64,000 nucleotides of DNA from Ancylobacter koreensis (GCF_023016525.1 NZ_JALKCG010000003.1:1-64000); one strand, 5' to 3'. Shown: positions 28,859-38,413, counted from the first letter of the stretch. The notes: generated by a model not told the origin, from the sequence alone. Made by a program: numbers and translations.

Positions 28859-29646
28859 GCCAGGACGATATCGACGCCTCCAAGGCTCCGCTGCTCGAAC
28901 ATCTGATCGAGCTGCGCTCGCGGCTGATCAAGTCGCTGATCGCGTTCTTCATCGCCTTCTTCGCCTGCTTCATGCTGGGCAAGTTGATCTACAACATCCT
29001 GCTGTGGCCCTATGAGTTCGCGGCCGGCGGCACCGAGCACGTGAAGCTCATCTACACCGCGCCGCAGGAATTCCTGTTCACCCAGATCAAGCTCGGCATG
29101 TTCGGGGCGGCGTTCATCTCCTTCCCGGTGGTGGCGACACAGATCTATATGTTCGTCGCGCCGGGGCTCTACAGCCACGAGAAGAACGCCTTCCGCCCCT
29201 ATCTGATCGCGACGCCGGTGTGTTTCCTGCTGGGGGCAGCCTTCGTCTATTTCGTCGCCATGCCGCTGGCGATGACCTACTTCCTCTCCATGCAGCAGAT
29301 GGCCGGGCCGGGTACGCCCGAGATTTCGATGCTGCCGCAGGTCAGCGAATATCTGTCGCTGATCATGACGCTGATCTTCGCCTTCGGCATCTGCTTCCAA
29401 CTCCCGGTGATCCTCACTTTGCTGGCGCAGATCGGCGTCGTCACCTCCGACCAGCTCAGGAAGGCGCGGCGCTACGCCATCGTCGGCGTGTTCGTCGCGG
29501 CGGCGGTGCTGACCCCGCCGGACGTGGTGAGCCAGTTCGCGCTCGCCATCCCGACCCTGCTTCTCTACGAGGTGTCGCTGGTGCTGGTGCGCATGGTCGA
29601 GAAGAAGAAGCGCGTGGCGGAAGCGGCGGCCGACGCCGCCGTCTGA
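28855..29646 (+). CDS. tatC: Twin-arginine translocase subunit TatC
   Basis: A 263-residue membrane protein with six hydrophobic segments. Family signatures: [14 protein letters not shown] at the N-terminus with the invariant glutamate, [17 protein letters not shown], and [26 protein letters not shown] near the end. It recognises twin-arginine signals. It is translationally coupled to tatB. A REP-like hairpin cluster follows in the gap before serS. Confidence 0.96.
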   Translation: MSQDDIDASKAPLLEHLIELRSRLIKSLIAFFIAFFACFMLGKLIYNILLWPYEFAAGGTEHVKLIYTAPQEFLFTQIKLGMFGAAFISFPVVATQIYMFVAPGLYSHEKNAFRPYLIATPVCFLLGAAFVYFVAMPLAMTYFLSMQQMAGPGTPEISMLPQVSEYLSLIMTLIFAFGICFQLPVILTLLAQIGVVTSDQLRKARRYAIVGVFVAAAVLTPPDVVSQFALAIPTLLLYEVSLVLVRMVEKKKRVAEAAADAAV

Positions 29647-29687
29647 GGCAGCGCCGCCGTCATCGCGGAACGGCCGGCGGGTCGTAT

Positions 29688-29747
29688 CCGGGATCGTGTG
29701 ACAATAGGCGGCGGACGATCCCGGCTCTCGCTGTGCTCGGCCGGGAT
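29688..29747. repeat. REP-like hairpin cluster upstream of serS
   Basis: CCGGGATCGT (29688-29697) pairs with ACGATCCCGG (29715-29724), and ATCCCGGC (29718-29725) pairs with GCCGGGAT (29740-29747). The overlapping palindromes resemble the dispersed extragenic elements common in Bradyrhizobium, Methylobacterium and Xanthobacteraceae genomes. A related set lies just after serS. Confidence 0.6.
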
Positions 29748-29881
29748 GACGGCCGGGCGTGGCGGCTGATCGCACGCGCGCGCTTTCGCCCGTGGCGCAC
29801 TTGTCCCCGCCTTCCCGATTGGCTACGTCCCTGCTGTCCCGGCGCCCGGCCGGGCGCGGCGCGTTTGAAGGCGAGACTGCC

Positions 29882-31396
29882 ATGCACGACATCAAGTGGA
29901 TTCGCGAGGAGCCGAACGGGCTCGTCAACGCGCTGGTGCGGCGCGGGACGTCGGAGGCCGAGGCGCAGGCGCTGGTCGACGGGCTGATCGCGCTCGACGA
30001 GAAGCGCCGCTCCGGCATCGGCCGGCTTGAGGAGCTTCAGGCCCGCCGCAACGCCGCCTCCAAGGAGATCGGCGCCGCCAAGAAGGCTGGCGAGAACGAC
30101 CGGGCCGAAAGCCTGATGGCCGAGGTCGGCAAGCTCAAGACCGACATTCCCGCGCTTGAGGAAGAGGTGAAGGCGGCCGAGGGCGAACTGCACGCCCGGC
30201 TTTCCGCCATCCCCAACGCGCCGCTTGCCGAGGTGCCGTTCGGCAAGGACGAGCACGACAACGTGCCCCATGAGGCGAAGCCGCACCCGGAGGCGCCGGG
30301 CAGCGCGCTGCCGATGCCGGCGCTCCGCGACTATGCCTTCACGCCGAAGCAGCATTTCGAGATCGGCGAGGCACTCGGCCAGATGGATTTCGAGGTCGCC
30401 GCCAAGCTCTCCGGCGCGCGCTTCGTCGTGCTGAAGAACCGGCTGGCGCGACTTGAGCGCGCCATCGGCCAGTTTTTCATCGACACCCACACCGAGGAGC
30501 ACGGCTACATGGAAGTCGCGCCGCCCGTGCTGGTGAAGGACGAGGCGATGTTCGGCACAGCGCAGTTGCCGAAATTCAGAGATGATCAGTTTGAGGCTCG
30601 GCGAGTTCCGAGCGACAGCGAAAGTGCCGACGCATTTCGGCGAGTCACCGAAGAATATAAAATTGATCGCGCCAGAAAAGGCGTTGCCCATACTTATTGT
30701 GAAGTACGTTTGGCTGATGGTGTGGAGCTTCTCCTTCTGACAGAGGATGGCATTAGACGTTACGATCAGGTTCTGGGTGAGGCTTCACGCCTCTGGCTCA
30801 TCCCCACCGCTGAAGTCCCGCTGACCAATCTCGTCGCGCAGTCCATCCTCTCGGAAGACGAACTGCCGATGCGGCTGACCGCGCTCACGCCCTGCTTCCG
30901 CGCCGAGGCGGGGTCGGCGGGGCGCGATACGCGCGGCATGATCCGCCAGCACCAGTTCAACAAGGTGGAGATGGTCGCCATCACCACGCCGGAGAAGGCG
31001 CTGGAGGAGCAGGAGCGCATGCTCGCCTGCGCCGTCGCGGTGCTCAAGAAGCTCGGCCTGCACCATCGCGTGGTCACGCTGTGCACCGGCGACATGGGCT
31101 TCGCCTCCGCGCGCACCTTCGACATCGAGGTGTGGCTGCCGGGGCAGGGGGCCTATCGCGAGATTTCCTCGGTCTCGACCTGCTCGGACTTCCAGGCCCG
31201 GCGCATGAACGCGCGCTACCGCCCGAAGGACGCGAAATCCCCCCGTTTCGTCAACACGCTCAACGGTTCGGGCGTGGCGGTCGGGCGCGCCATGGTGGCG
31301 ATCCTCGAAAATTACCAGAACGAGGACGGCTCGGTCACGGTGCCGGATGTGCTGGTGCCCTATATGGGCGGCGCGACGAAGATCGAGCGCGCCTGA
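29882..31396 (+). CDS. serS: Seryl-tRNA synthetase with a foreign-looking internal segment
   Basis: A class II synthetase charging tRNA-Ser. It has the N-terminal coiled-coil arm (residues 30-105), motif 2 [18 protein letters not shown] and the C-terminal motif 3 [19 protein letters not shown]. At 504 residues it exceeds the usual 425-430 because about 60 extra residues (roughly 240-300) sit between FRDDQF (232-237) and [10 protein letters not shown] (from 305). DNA from about 30558 to 30790 is much more AT-rich (51% GC by my count over 30601-30780 against 67% over 30481-30540) and uses codons such as AGA, ATT and TTG rare in the flanks, even where it encodes conserved SerRS residues. The frame is intact. 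REP-like repeats lie on both sides. Confidence 0.95.
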   Translation: MHDIKWIREEPNGLVNALVRRGTSEAEAQALVDGLIALDEKRRSGIGRLEELQARRNAASKEIGAAKKAGENDRAESLMAEVGKLKTDIPALEEEVKAAEGELHARLSAIPNAPLAEVPFGKDEHDNVPHEAKPHPEAPGSALPMPALRDYAFTPKQHFEIGEALGQMDFEVAAKLSGARFVVLKNRLARLERAIGQFFIDTHTEEHGYMEVAPPVLVKDEAMFGTAQLPKFRDDQFEARRVPSDSESADAFRRVTEEYKIDRARKGVAHTYCEVRLADGVELLLLTEDGIRRYDQVLGEASRLWLIPTAEVPLTNLVAQSILSEDELPMRLTALTPCFRAEAGSAGRDTRGMIRQHQFNKVEMVAITTPEKALEEQERMLACAVAVLKKLGLHHRVVTLCTGDMGFASARTFDIEVWLPGQGAYREISSVSTCSDFQARRMNARYRPKDAKSPRFVNTLNGSGVAVGRAMVAILENYQNEDGSVTVPDVLVPYMGGATKIERA

Positions 31397-31402
31397 TCGC
31401 CG

Positions 31403-31534
31403 TCGTTCCGGACGGCCGAAGGCCGATCCGGGAACGCGTGCAGGTTTCGTCATGGCCGGGCTTGGCCCGGCCATCCATGACTTCCGATATGCCATGCCGA
31501 GAACGACGTGGATGCCCGGCTCAAGGCCGGGCAT
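31403..31534. repeat. REP-like hairpin cluster downstream of serS
   Basis: Three successive hairpins: an imperfect CGTTCC-type palindrome at 31403-31435, ATGGCCGGGC with GCCCGGCCAT around TTG (31452-31474), and ATGCCCGGC with GCCGGGCAT around TCAAG (31512-31534). They resemble dispersed extragenic palindromes of Hyphomicrobiales and may act as 3' stabilisers of the serS message. Confidence 0.65.
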
Positions 31535-31556
31535 GACGTGATGAGGAGATGGACAG

Positions 31557-32321
31557 ATGCGCATTCTGGTGACGAACGACGACGGCATCCATGCCCCCGG
31601 CCTCGACGTCGCCGCCCGCATCGCGCGCGCCCTGTCGGACGATGTGTGGGTGGTGGCGCCGGAGACCGACCAGTCCGGCGTCTCGCATTCGCTCTCGCTG
31701 TCCGATCCGCTGCGGCTGCGGCAGGTGGAGGAGCGGCGCTTCGCCGTGAAGGGCACGCCGACCGACTGCGTGATCATGGCGGTGCGCCACATCCTCGCCG
31801 ACGGCAAGCCCGACCTCGTTCTGTCCGGCGTCAATCGCGGCCAGAACGTCGCCGAGGATGTCGGCTACTCCGGCACGGTGGCGGGCGCCATGGAAGGCAC
31901 GGTGCTGGGCATACCCTCCATCGCGCTGTCGCAGGCCTATGGCTTCGAGACCAAGAAGGCGCCGCCCTACGACGCCGCCGAGCACTGGGGGCCGAAGGTG
32001 GTCCGCACGCTGCTGGAGGAGGGGCTCCCGGACGGCGTGCTGGTGAATGTGAACTTCCCCAACCGCCGGCCGGAAGAGATCGCCGGCATCGCAGTGACGG
32101 CGCAGGGCCGGCGCAACCAGGACCTGCTGCGCATCGACCAGCGAGCCGACGGGCGCGGCAATCCCTATTACTGGATCGCCTTCGAGAAGCGTATCTTCGA
32201 CACGGTGAACGGCTCGGACCTGCACGCGCTCGACGGCGGCTTCATCTCGGTCACGCCGCTGCGGCTCGACATGACGGACGAGCCGATGATGACCCGGCTG
32301 GCGCAGGTGTTCCGCCGCTGA
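31557..32321 (+). CDS. surE: 5'/3'-nucleotidase SurE
   Basis: A 254-residue metal-dependent phosphatase acting on nucleoside monophosphates in stationary-phase survival. The N-terminal [10 protein letters not shown] with the metal-binding Asp-Asp, the segment [19 protein letters not shown] with the catalytic asparagine, and the ending with IDGxxSVTPL-type residues ([14 protein letters not shown]) are all present. AGGAG precedes the start. It lies 22 bases before pcm, the conserved surE-pcm-LytM order also known from gammaproteobacteria. Confidence 0.95.
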   Translation: MRILVTNDDGIHAPGLDVAARIARALSDDVWVVAPETDQSGVSHSLSLSDPLRLRQVEERRFAVKGTPTDCVIMAVRHILADGKPDLVLSGVNRGQNVAEDVGYSGTVAGAMEGTVLGIPSIALSQAYGFETKKAPPYDAAEHWGPKVVRTLLEEGLPDGVLVNVNFPNRRPEEIAGIAVTAQGRRNQDLLRIDQRADGRGNPYYWIAFEKRIFDTVNGSDLHALDGGFISVTPLRLDMTDEPMMTRLAQVFRR

Positions 32322-32343
32322 CCGGCCGGGAGGGAGGCCGCCC

Positions 32344-33000
32344 GTGACCGGAGACGAGAACGAGGACGCCATCGAGCGCGCCGCGTTGCTGCTGTCGCTG
32401 CGCAAGCGTGGCCTGCGCGACCCTGCGGTGATGCGCGCCGTCGAGCAGGTGCCGCGCGAGATGTTCGTCGAGCCCGCCTTCCGCCGGCAGGCATGGCGCG
32501 ACCAGGCGCTGCCGGTCGAGTGCGGCCAGACCATCAGCCAGCCGACCGTCGTCGCGCTGATGACCGAGGCGCTGGAGCTCGAGCCCGCGCACAAGGTGCT
32601 CGAAGTCGGCACCGGCACCGGCTATCACGCTGCCATCCTCGGCAATATCGCCGGCCATGTCGTGACGCTGGAGCGCTTCCGCACGCTGGCGGAGGCGGCG
32701 GCCCGGCGGCTCGCCCGGCTGGGGCTCACCAATGTCGAGGTGTTCATCGCCGACGGCCGGCTCGGCTACCCCGCCGGCGCGCCGTTCGACCGCATCGTGC
32801 TCAATGCGGCGGTGAGCGAGGTGCCCCTGGCGCTCCTCGCCCAGCTCGCCCCGGGCGGCATACTGGTCGCCCCGGTCGGCCCTCCCGAGGGCACGCAGGT
32901 ACTCACGCGCCTCCGGCTGGGACCGGACGGAATGGAAAAGCGGGACCTGTCGCCCGTGCGCTTCGTGCCGATGCTGGCCGGAGTCGCCGCCGTGCTCTGA
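32344..33000 (+). CDS. pcm: Protein-L-isoaspartate O-methyltransferase
   Basis: A 218-residue repair methyltransferase that methylates isoaspartyl residues in aged proteins. It retains the substrate loop QTISQPTVVALM (about residues 62-73), SAM motif I VLEVGTGTGY (about 84-93) and ADGRLGYPAGAPFDRI. The start is GTG at 32344. Unlike the divergent relative at 5351, all expected motifs are intact, so this is the active PIMT. It follows surE closely. Confidence 0.94.
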   Translation: MTGDENEDAIERAALLLSLRKRGLRDPAVMRAVEQVPREMFVEPAFRRQAWRDQALPVECGQTISQPTVVALMTEALELEPAHKVLEVGTGTGYHAAILGNIAGHVVTLERFRTLAEAAARRLARLGLTNVEVFIADGRLGYPAGAPFDRIVLNAAVSEVPLALLAQLAPGGILVAPVGPPEGTQVLTRLRLGPDGMEKRDLSPVRFVPMLAGVAAVL

Positions 33001-33044
33001 AAACGCCGGGAATCCGCCATTTTTCCTGAGCGTCTGCTGCGGAC

Positions 33045-33060
33045 TTAAGCCGGTGTTTAC
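33045..33060 (+). promoter_or_regulatory. CtrA-box-like site upstream of the LytM gene
   Basis: TTAA-N7-TTTAC differs by one base from the TTAA-N7-TTAAC consensus and lies 46 bases before the start at 33107. It is the second such near-match in this window, the other being upstream of popZ. Confidence 0.4.
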
Positions 33061-33106
33061 CTGTACGCCGCATTAATCCCGATGAGTCTAGCGTTCGGGT
33101 GGTGCG

Positions 33107-34306
33107 ATGCGTAATCTTTTGTCGACGTCCGGTTCCGGCCCGCTTTGGCGGCTTTCCATCGTTGCCCTCGTCGCCAGCGGCGCGGCGGCGTGCAGCTCGG
33201 ATACGAGCCGCTTCAACGACCCCAACGCCAATCCCTTCTCCGCCCAGAGCGCGCCCTCCTATACGGGCTCGGTCGCCGCCGCGCCGACCGGCGCGGTGCA
33301 GGGCGGGGCGATCGCCAGCGCGCCGATGGCGCCGCCGGCAGGGCAGGTCGCTGGCACCTACCCCGCCCCCTATGGTAGCCCGGCGCCCTACGGCGCTCCG
33401 GCGGCCAATGCGGCCCCCTACGGCGCGCCGCGCCAGCTCGCCTCCGCCACCCCGACCTACACGCCCCCGCCCGCGCAGCCGACCTATGGCGGCACGCAGC
33501 CGCTCTACGGCACGCAGCCCCAGCCGCTCGCCGCCGCGCCCCGTCCCGCGCCGCAGGTGGCGGCGGCAGGCGGCTCCCATGTGGTCGCGCCCGGCGAGAC
33601 GCTGAGTTCCATCGCCCGCAACTACGGCGTGACGCGCGGCGCTCTGGCCGCCGCCAACGGCATCGACATCAACACGCAGGTGCGCACCGGCCAGAAGCTG
33701 GTCATGCCGGTGGCCGGGGCCCCGGCGGCGCCTGCCCCGGTGGTCGCCGCCGCGCCCAAGCCCGCCGCTCCTGCCGTCGTCGCGGCGGCGCCGGCCGCTG
33801 CGCCCAAACCGGCCCCGGTCGCCGCGACCGCTCCTGCCTCCGCCCCCGCCAACGCGCCGAAGCCGCAGACCATCGCCGCCGTGAAGGCCTCCGAGACGCC
33901 GGACGAGATCCGCGAGGCCGCCGCCGGCCCGCAGTTCCGCTGGCCGGTGCGCGGGCGCGTCATCTCGGGCTACGGCCCGAAGCCGGGCGGCCAGCAGAAT
34001 GAGGGCATCAACATCTCGGTGCCGGAAGGCACGGCGGTGAAGGCCGCCGAGGATGGCGTGGTCGCCTATGCCGGCAGCGAGCTGAAGGGCTACGGCAACC
34101 TCGTGCTCATCAAGCACGCCGACGGCTGGGTGACGGCGTACGCCAACAACAGCGCGCTCGACGTGAAGAAGGGCGACACGGTCAAGCGCGGCCAGGTGAT
34201 CGCCAAGGCCGGCCAGACCGGCAACGTCACCTCCCCCCAGCTGCACTTCGAGATCCGCAAGGGCTCGCAGCCGGTCGACCCCTCGCAGTATCTCGCCGGC
34301 CTCTGA
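33107..34306 (+). CDS. NlpD/LppB-type LysM and degenerate LytM (M23) protein
   Basis: A 399-residue envelope protein, probably lipidated: a hydrophobic leader ends GAAACSS with Cys28 as a somewhat atypical lipobox. A P, A and Y-rich linker precedes a LysM domain (about 154-200: HVVAPGETLSSIARNYGV) and a C-terminal M23 domain (about 280-399). The zinc ligands of active LytM enzymes are not intact: the usual His and Asp of the HxGxDI-type motif are replaced in QNEGINIS, though LHFEIR is kept. This suggests an amidase activator like NlpD or EnvC rather than an endopeptidase. The position after surE-pcm is typical, and a CtrA-like box lies upstream. Confidence 0.88.
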   Translation: MRNLLSTSGSGPLWRLSIVALVASGAAACSSDTSRFNDPNANPFSAQSAPSYTGSVAAAPTGAVQGGAIASAPMAPPAGQVAGTYPAPYGSPAPYGAPAANAAPYGAPRQLASATPTYTPPPAQPTYGGTQPLYGTQPQPLAAAPRPAPQVAAAGGSHVVAPGETLSSIARNYGVTRGALAAANGIDINTQVRTGQKLVMPVAGAPAAPAPVVAAAPKPAAPAVVAAAPAAAPKPAPVAATAPASAPANAPKPQTIAAVKASETPDEIREAAAGPQFRWPVRGRVISGYGPKPGGQQNEGINISVPEGTAVKAAEDGVVAYAGSELKGYGNLVLIKHADGWVTAYANNSALDVKKGDTVKRGQVIAKAGQTGNVTSPQLHFEIRKGSQPVDPSQYLAGL

Positions 34307-34313
34307 GGCCGGC
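34295..34313 (+). terminator. Palindrome over the LytM-gene stop codon
   Basis: GCCGGCCTC and GAGGCCGGC form a perfect 9-bp inverted repeat around one base and include the stop codon. The following TTCCCTCC is not a real U-tract, so termination is a guess. The neighbouring gene is convergent. Confidence 0.3.
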
Positions 34314-34348
34314 TTCCCTCCGGCGCGACGTTCGGACCTTGGCGCCGG

Positions 34349-35245
34349 TCAGCGCGGGGTGGCTGGCGGCTCTGACAACGAAACGCCCAGCCGCCCCGCG
34401 ACATCCTGCACATATTGCCAGGCGGTGCGGCCCGAGCGGGCGCCGCGCGTGGTGGACCACTCCAGCGACTCGCGGCGCAACGTTTCGGCATCGACCGGGA
34501 TGCCGAAATGGGCGACATAGCCCTCGACCATCGCGAGATACTCGTCCTGCGTGCACTTGTGGAAGCCGAGCCACAGGCCGAAGCGGTCCGACAGCGAGAC
34601 TTTCTCCTCGACCGCCTCGCCGGGATTGATCGCCGTGGAGCGCTCGTTCTCCACCATCTCGCGCGCCAGGATGTGGCGACGGTTCGAGGTGGCGTAGAAG
34701 ATCACGTTCTCCGGCCGGCCCTCGATGCCGCCTTCCAGCACCGCCTTCAGCGACTTGTACGAGGTGTCATCGGCATCGAAGGACAGGTCGTCGCAGAAGA
34801 TGATGAAGCGGAAGGGCGCCGGGCGCATCAGCGCCATCAGCGCGGGCAGCGATTCGATGTCCTCGCGGTGGATCTCCACCAGCTTGAGCGGCGGACGGCC
34901 CTCGCTTGTCGCCTCGCGGTTGACCGAGGCGTGCGAGGCCTTCACCAGCGAGCTCTTCCCCATGCCGCGCGCGCCCCACAGCAGGGCGTTGTTGGCGGGC
35001 AGGCCGCGCGCGAAGCGCAGCGTGTTGTCCACCAGCTGGTCGCGCGTGTTGTCGATGCCCTTCAGCAGATCCATCTCGACCCGGCTGACGCGCGGCACGG
35101 CTTCAAGCCGGCGGTCCTCGGCGTGCCAGACGAAGGCGTCGGCGGCGGTGAAGTCCGCGCTGGCCGCGCGGTTTGGGGCGATGCGCTCCAGCGCCTCGGC
35201 GATGCGGGCGAGAACGGCGCCGAGGTCGTCGGGTGTATGGCTCAT
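34349..35245 (-). CDS. DUF815-family AAA ATPase
   Basis: A 298-residue P-loop ATPase. Walker A GARGMGKSS lies about residues 93-101, followed by IIFCDDLSFD as Walker B and ENVIFYATSNRRHILAREM as sensor region. The pattern (including LWGARGMGKSSLVKA) matches DUF815, an uncharacterised AAA+ family frequent in proteobacteria. The start at 35245 is chosen for GGAGGAG upstream and the MSHTPDDLGAV beginning. It lies between the LytM gene (convergent) and yajC (divergent), as in related genomes. The function is unknown. Confidence 0.88.
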   Translation of the reverse strand: MSHTPDDLGAVLARIAEALERIAPNRAASADFTAADAFVWHAEDRRLEAVPRVSRVEMDLLKGIDNTRDQLVDNTLRFARGLPANNALLWGARGMGKSSLVKASHASVNREATSEGRPPLKLVEIHREDIESLPALMALMRPAPFRFIIFCDDLSFDADDTSYKSLKAVLEGGIEGRPENVIFYATSNRRHILAREMVENERSTAINPGEAVEEKVSLSDRFGLWLGFHKCTQDEYLAMVEGYVAHFGIPVDAETLRRESLEWSTTRGARSGRTAWQYVQDVAGRLGVSLSEPPATPR

Positions 35246-35452
35246 GATGTGCTCCTCCGTCCGCCCGGAATACCCATAGGCGGGCGGCGCGACAAGCAGA
35301 ACCGTAACGTCTGTTACGCCCTGTCGCGCATGTGAGGTGCACGGGAGGTGGCGACGTGCCGACGGCGTTTGCAATCGGCGGGCGCGTCAGTATAGTCCGC
35401 GCCGCTTCGCCGGGCCTTTCGCCCGCCTTTGATCGACGGACAAGGAACCGAC

Positions 35453-35794
35453 ATGTTCATTACGCCAGCCTTTGCGCAGGGTGCCCCCGCCGCGGGCGGC
35501 ACCGACATGCTGATGTCGCTGCTGCCCTTCGTGCTGATCTTCGTCATCATGTACTTCCTCATCCTGCGCCCGCAGCAGAAGAAGGTGAAGGCGCATCAGG
35601 AGCTGGTGAAGAACGTGCGCCGCGGCGACACGGTGGTGACGTCCGGCGGCCTCATCGGCAAGGTTTCGCGCGTGATCGATGATTCCGAGATCGAGCTTCA
35701 GCTCGCGGAAGGCGTGAAGATCCGCCAGGTGCGCGGCCTGATCTCCGAGGTACGCGCCAAGGGCGAGCCCGCCAAGGAAGAAAGCGAATCCTGA
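35453..35794 (+). CDS. yajC: Preprotein translocase subunit YajC
   Basis: A 113-residue inner-membrane accessory subunit of the Sec translocon that associates with SecDF. One membrane helix (SLLPFVLIFVIMYFLILRP) is followed by the family motif RPQQKKVKAHQELVKNV and a small beta domain (GDTVVTSGGLIGKV). AAGGAACC lies before the ATG. It heads yajC-secD-secF. Confidence 0.95.
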   Translation: MFITPAFAQGAPAAGGTDMLMSLLPFVLIFVIMYFLILRPQQKKVKAHQELVKNVRRGDTVVTSGGLIGKVSRVIDDSEIELQLAEGVKIRQVRGLISEVRAKGEPAKEESES

Positions 35795-35842
35795 CGCTGA
35801 CCTCTTGCGGCCGAACCGCCACGGGCGGCCGGAAGGAACCCC

Positions 35843-37441
35843 ATGCTTTACTTCTCGAAATGGAAGGCCCTCGCGATACTGGCGGTCTCCGCCATCATCT
35901 GTCTGATGGTGGTGCCGAGCCTGCTGCCGTCGAAGGCCTATGACCACCTGCCGGGCTTCCTTCAGCGCAAGATCGTTCTCGGTCTCGATCTGCAGGGCGG
36001 TTCCTACATCGTCCTCCAGGTCGACTCCGCCGAGGTGCGCAAGGCACGGCTGGAGCAGCTGCGTGACGACGCGCGCCGGGTGCTGCGCGACGCCAAGGTC
36101 GGCTATACCGGCCTGAACATCCAGGGCGACGCGGTGCAGGTGCGCATCCGCGACGGGCAGGACGCGGAGGCCGCCTACACGCAGCTCCGCACGCTGTCGC
36201 AGCCGATCGGCGGCGCGATGTCGACCTCCGGCCAGCTCGACACCGACGTGACGCGCGACGGCAACCTCATCTCGCTGTCGCCGACCTCGACCGGCGTTCA
36301 GGCGCGCACCATCCAGGCGGTGTCGCAGTCCATCGAGATCATCCGCAAGCGTATCGACCAGCTCGGCACGACCGAGCCCTCGATCCAGCGCCAGGGCGCC
36401 GACCGCATCCAGGTGCAGGTGCCGGGGCTTCAGGATCCCTCGCGCCTCAAGGCGCTGCTGGGCCAGACCGCCAAGCTCACCTTCCGCCTCGTCGACAACA
36501 CGATGAGCCCGCAGCAGGCGCTGCAGGGCCGTCCGCCGGCCGGCACCGACGTTCTCTATTCGGATTCCAACCCGCCGGTACCCTATCTGATCGAGCAGCG
36601 TGTGCTGGTGGCCGGCGAGGACCTCACCGACGCCCAGCCGAGCTTCGATCCCACCACCCGCGAGCCGGTCGTCACCTTCCGCTTCAACACGAACGGCGCG
36701 CGCCGCTTCGCCGAGGCGACGCAGGCCAATGTCGGCCGGCCCTTCGCGATCATCCTCGACAACAAGGTGATCTCGGCGCCGGTGATCCGCGAGCCCATCC
36801 TCGGCGGCTCGGGCCAGATCAGCGGCAGCTTCACCGTGCAGGCGGCGAACGACCTCGCCATCCTGCTGCGCGCCGGCGCCCTGCCGGTGCCGCTGCAGGT
36901 GGTGGAAGAGCGCACCGTCGGCCCCGGCCTCGGCGCGGATTCGATCCGGGCGGGCCTGATCGCTTCCATCGTCGGTGCAATTGCCGTCGCGCTGTTCATG
37001 ATCGCCACATACGGCATCTTCGGCGTGGTGGCGGTGCTGGCGGTCGCGGTCAACGTCGGCATGATCTTCGGCGTGCTCGCCATGCTCGGCGCCACGCTGA
37101 CGCTGCCCGGCATCGCCGGCGTGGTGCTCACCGTCGGCATCGCGGTCGATTCGAACGTGCTGATCTACGAGCGCATCCGCGAGGAGGCGAGGGCGGGGCG
37201 TTCGGCCATCTCGGCCATCGACGCCGGCTTCACCCGTGCGCTGGCGACCATCCTCGATTCGAACATCACGACCTTCATCGCGGCGGCGGTGCTGTTCTAT
37301 ATCGGCTCGGGCCCGGTGCGCGGCTTCGCGATCACCTTCGGCATCGGCATCATCACCACCGTGTTCACCGCCTTCACGCTGACCCGCCTTATGGTCGCGC
37401 TCTGGGTGCGCTGGCGGCGCCCCCAGCGCGTGCCGATCTGA
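35843..37441 (+). CDS. secD: Protein translocase subunit SecD
   Basis: A 532-residue RND-type membrane protein that uses proton motive force to complete Sec export. It begins with one membrane helix (ALAILAVSAIICLMVVPSL), has GLDLQGGSYIVLQVD, a large periplasmic P1 domain, and five C-terminal helices with the conserved GIAVDSNVLIYERIREE in helix 4. SecD and SecF are separate here, 15 bases apart. Confidence 0.97.
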   Translation: MLYFSKWKALAILAVSAIICLMVVPSLLPSKAYDHLPGFLQRKIVLGLDLQGGSYIVLQVDSAEVRKARLEQLRDDARRVLRDAKVGYTGLNIQGDAVQVRIRDGQDAEAAYTQLRTLSQPIGGAMSTSGQLDTDVTRDGNLISLSPTSTGVQARTIQAVSQSIEIIRKRIDQLGTTEPSIQRQGADRIQVQVPGLQDPSRLKALLGQTAKLTFRLVDNTMSPQQALQGRPPAGTDVLYSDSNPPVPYLIEQRVLVAGEDLTDAQPSFDPTTREPVVTFRFNTNGARRFAEATQANVGRPFAIILDNKVISAPVIREPILGGSGQISGSFTVQAANDLAILLRAGALPVPLQVVEERTVGPGLGADSIRAGLIASIVGAIAVALFMIATYGIFGVVAVLAVAVNVGMIFGVLAMLGATLTLPGIAGVVLTVGIAVDSNVLIYERIREEARAGRSAISAIDAGFTRALATILDSNITTFIAAAVLFYIGSGPVRGFAITFGIGIITTVFTAFTLTRLMVALWVRWRRPQRVPI

Positions 37442-37456
37442 GAAAGGCGAGAGCCA

Positions 37457-38413
37457 ATGCGTCTGCTCCGCATCGTCCCGGACGATACCAAATTCGACTT
37501 CATGCGCTTCCGGCGCATCAGCTTCCCGATCTCGGCCCTGCTGTCGATCGTGGCGCTGGTGGCCTTCTTCACCCTCGGGCTGAATTTCGGCATCGACTTC
37601 AAGGGCGGCACGCTGCTTGAGGTGCGCTACCCGAACGCCGCGCTCAATATCGGCGATGTGCGCTCCAAGCTCGAAGCGCTCGAACTCGGCGAGGTGCAGA
37701 TCCAGGAGATAGGCGGCGATGGCGAGGTGCTGATCCGCGTCGCCCAGCAGCCCGGCGGCGAGCAGGCCCAGCAGGCCGTCGTCGGCAAGGTGCGGGCCGC
37801 GCTCGGCGACGGTGTCGAATACCGCCGCGTCGAGGTGGTGGGCCCGCGCGTGTCGCAGGAACTGCTCAGCTACGGCATCGTCGGCCTGATGCTCGCCGTG
37901 GTGTGCATCCTCGTCTATCTTTGGTTCCGCTTCGAGTGGCAGTTCGCGCTCGGTGCCTCGATCGCCAACTTCCACGACATCGTGCTGACCATCGGGTTCA
38001 TGTCGATCTTCCAGATCGACTTCGACCTGACCAGCGTGGCGGCGCTGCTGACCATTCTCGGCTACTCGCTGAACGACACCATCGTCATCTACGACCGCAT
38101 CCGCGAGATGCTGCGTCGCTACAAGAAGATGCCGACCGACGAGCTGCTGAACGCTTCGATCAACTCGACGCTGTCGCGTTCGGTGATCACCCATGTCACC
38201 GTCACCCTTGCGCTGCTCGCGCTGGTGCTGTTCGGCGGCCGGGCGATCCACTCCTTCTCGGTCACGATGATGTTCGGCGTGGTGCTGGTCGGCACCTACA
38301 CCTCGATCTTCATCGCCTCGCCGCTGCTGATCTATCTCGGCGTCACCACGCGGACGATGGCCGAGCGCGCTGAGAAGGAAGCCAGCTCCAGGGCCGAGCG
38401 CATCACGCCCTGA
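37457..38413 (+). CDS. secF: Protein translocase subunit SecF
   Basis: A 318-residue partner of SecD. Helix 1 is followed by GIDFKGGTLLEVRYP. The C-terminal bundle carries GYSLNDTIVIYDRIRE and STLSRSVITHVTVTLALL, both family hallmarks. Length is normal. It follows secD closely and is followed by the Mth938-like gene after 38 bases. Confidence 0.97.
   Translation: MRLLRIVPDDTKFDFMRFRRISFPISALLSIVALVAFFTLGLNFGIDFKGGTLLEVRYPNAALNIGDVRSKLEALELGEVQIQEIGGDGEVLIRVAQQPGGEQAQQAVVGKVRAALGDGVEYRRVEVVGPRVSQELLSYGIVGLMLAVVCILVYLWFRFEWQFALGASIANFHDIVLTIGFMSIFQIDFDLTSVAALLTILGYSLNDTIVIYDRIREMLRRYKKMPTDELLNASINSTLSRSVITHVTVTLALLALVLFGGRAIHSFSVTMMFGVVLVGTYTSIFIASPLLIYLGVTTRTMAERAEKEASSRAERITP

Noticed and set aside
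29882-31396. serS as a pseudogene because of its abnormal segment
   Set aside because: The frame is open from start to stop and motifs 2 and 3 are intact; no second serS is seen, so it is probably functional.
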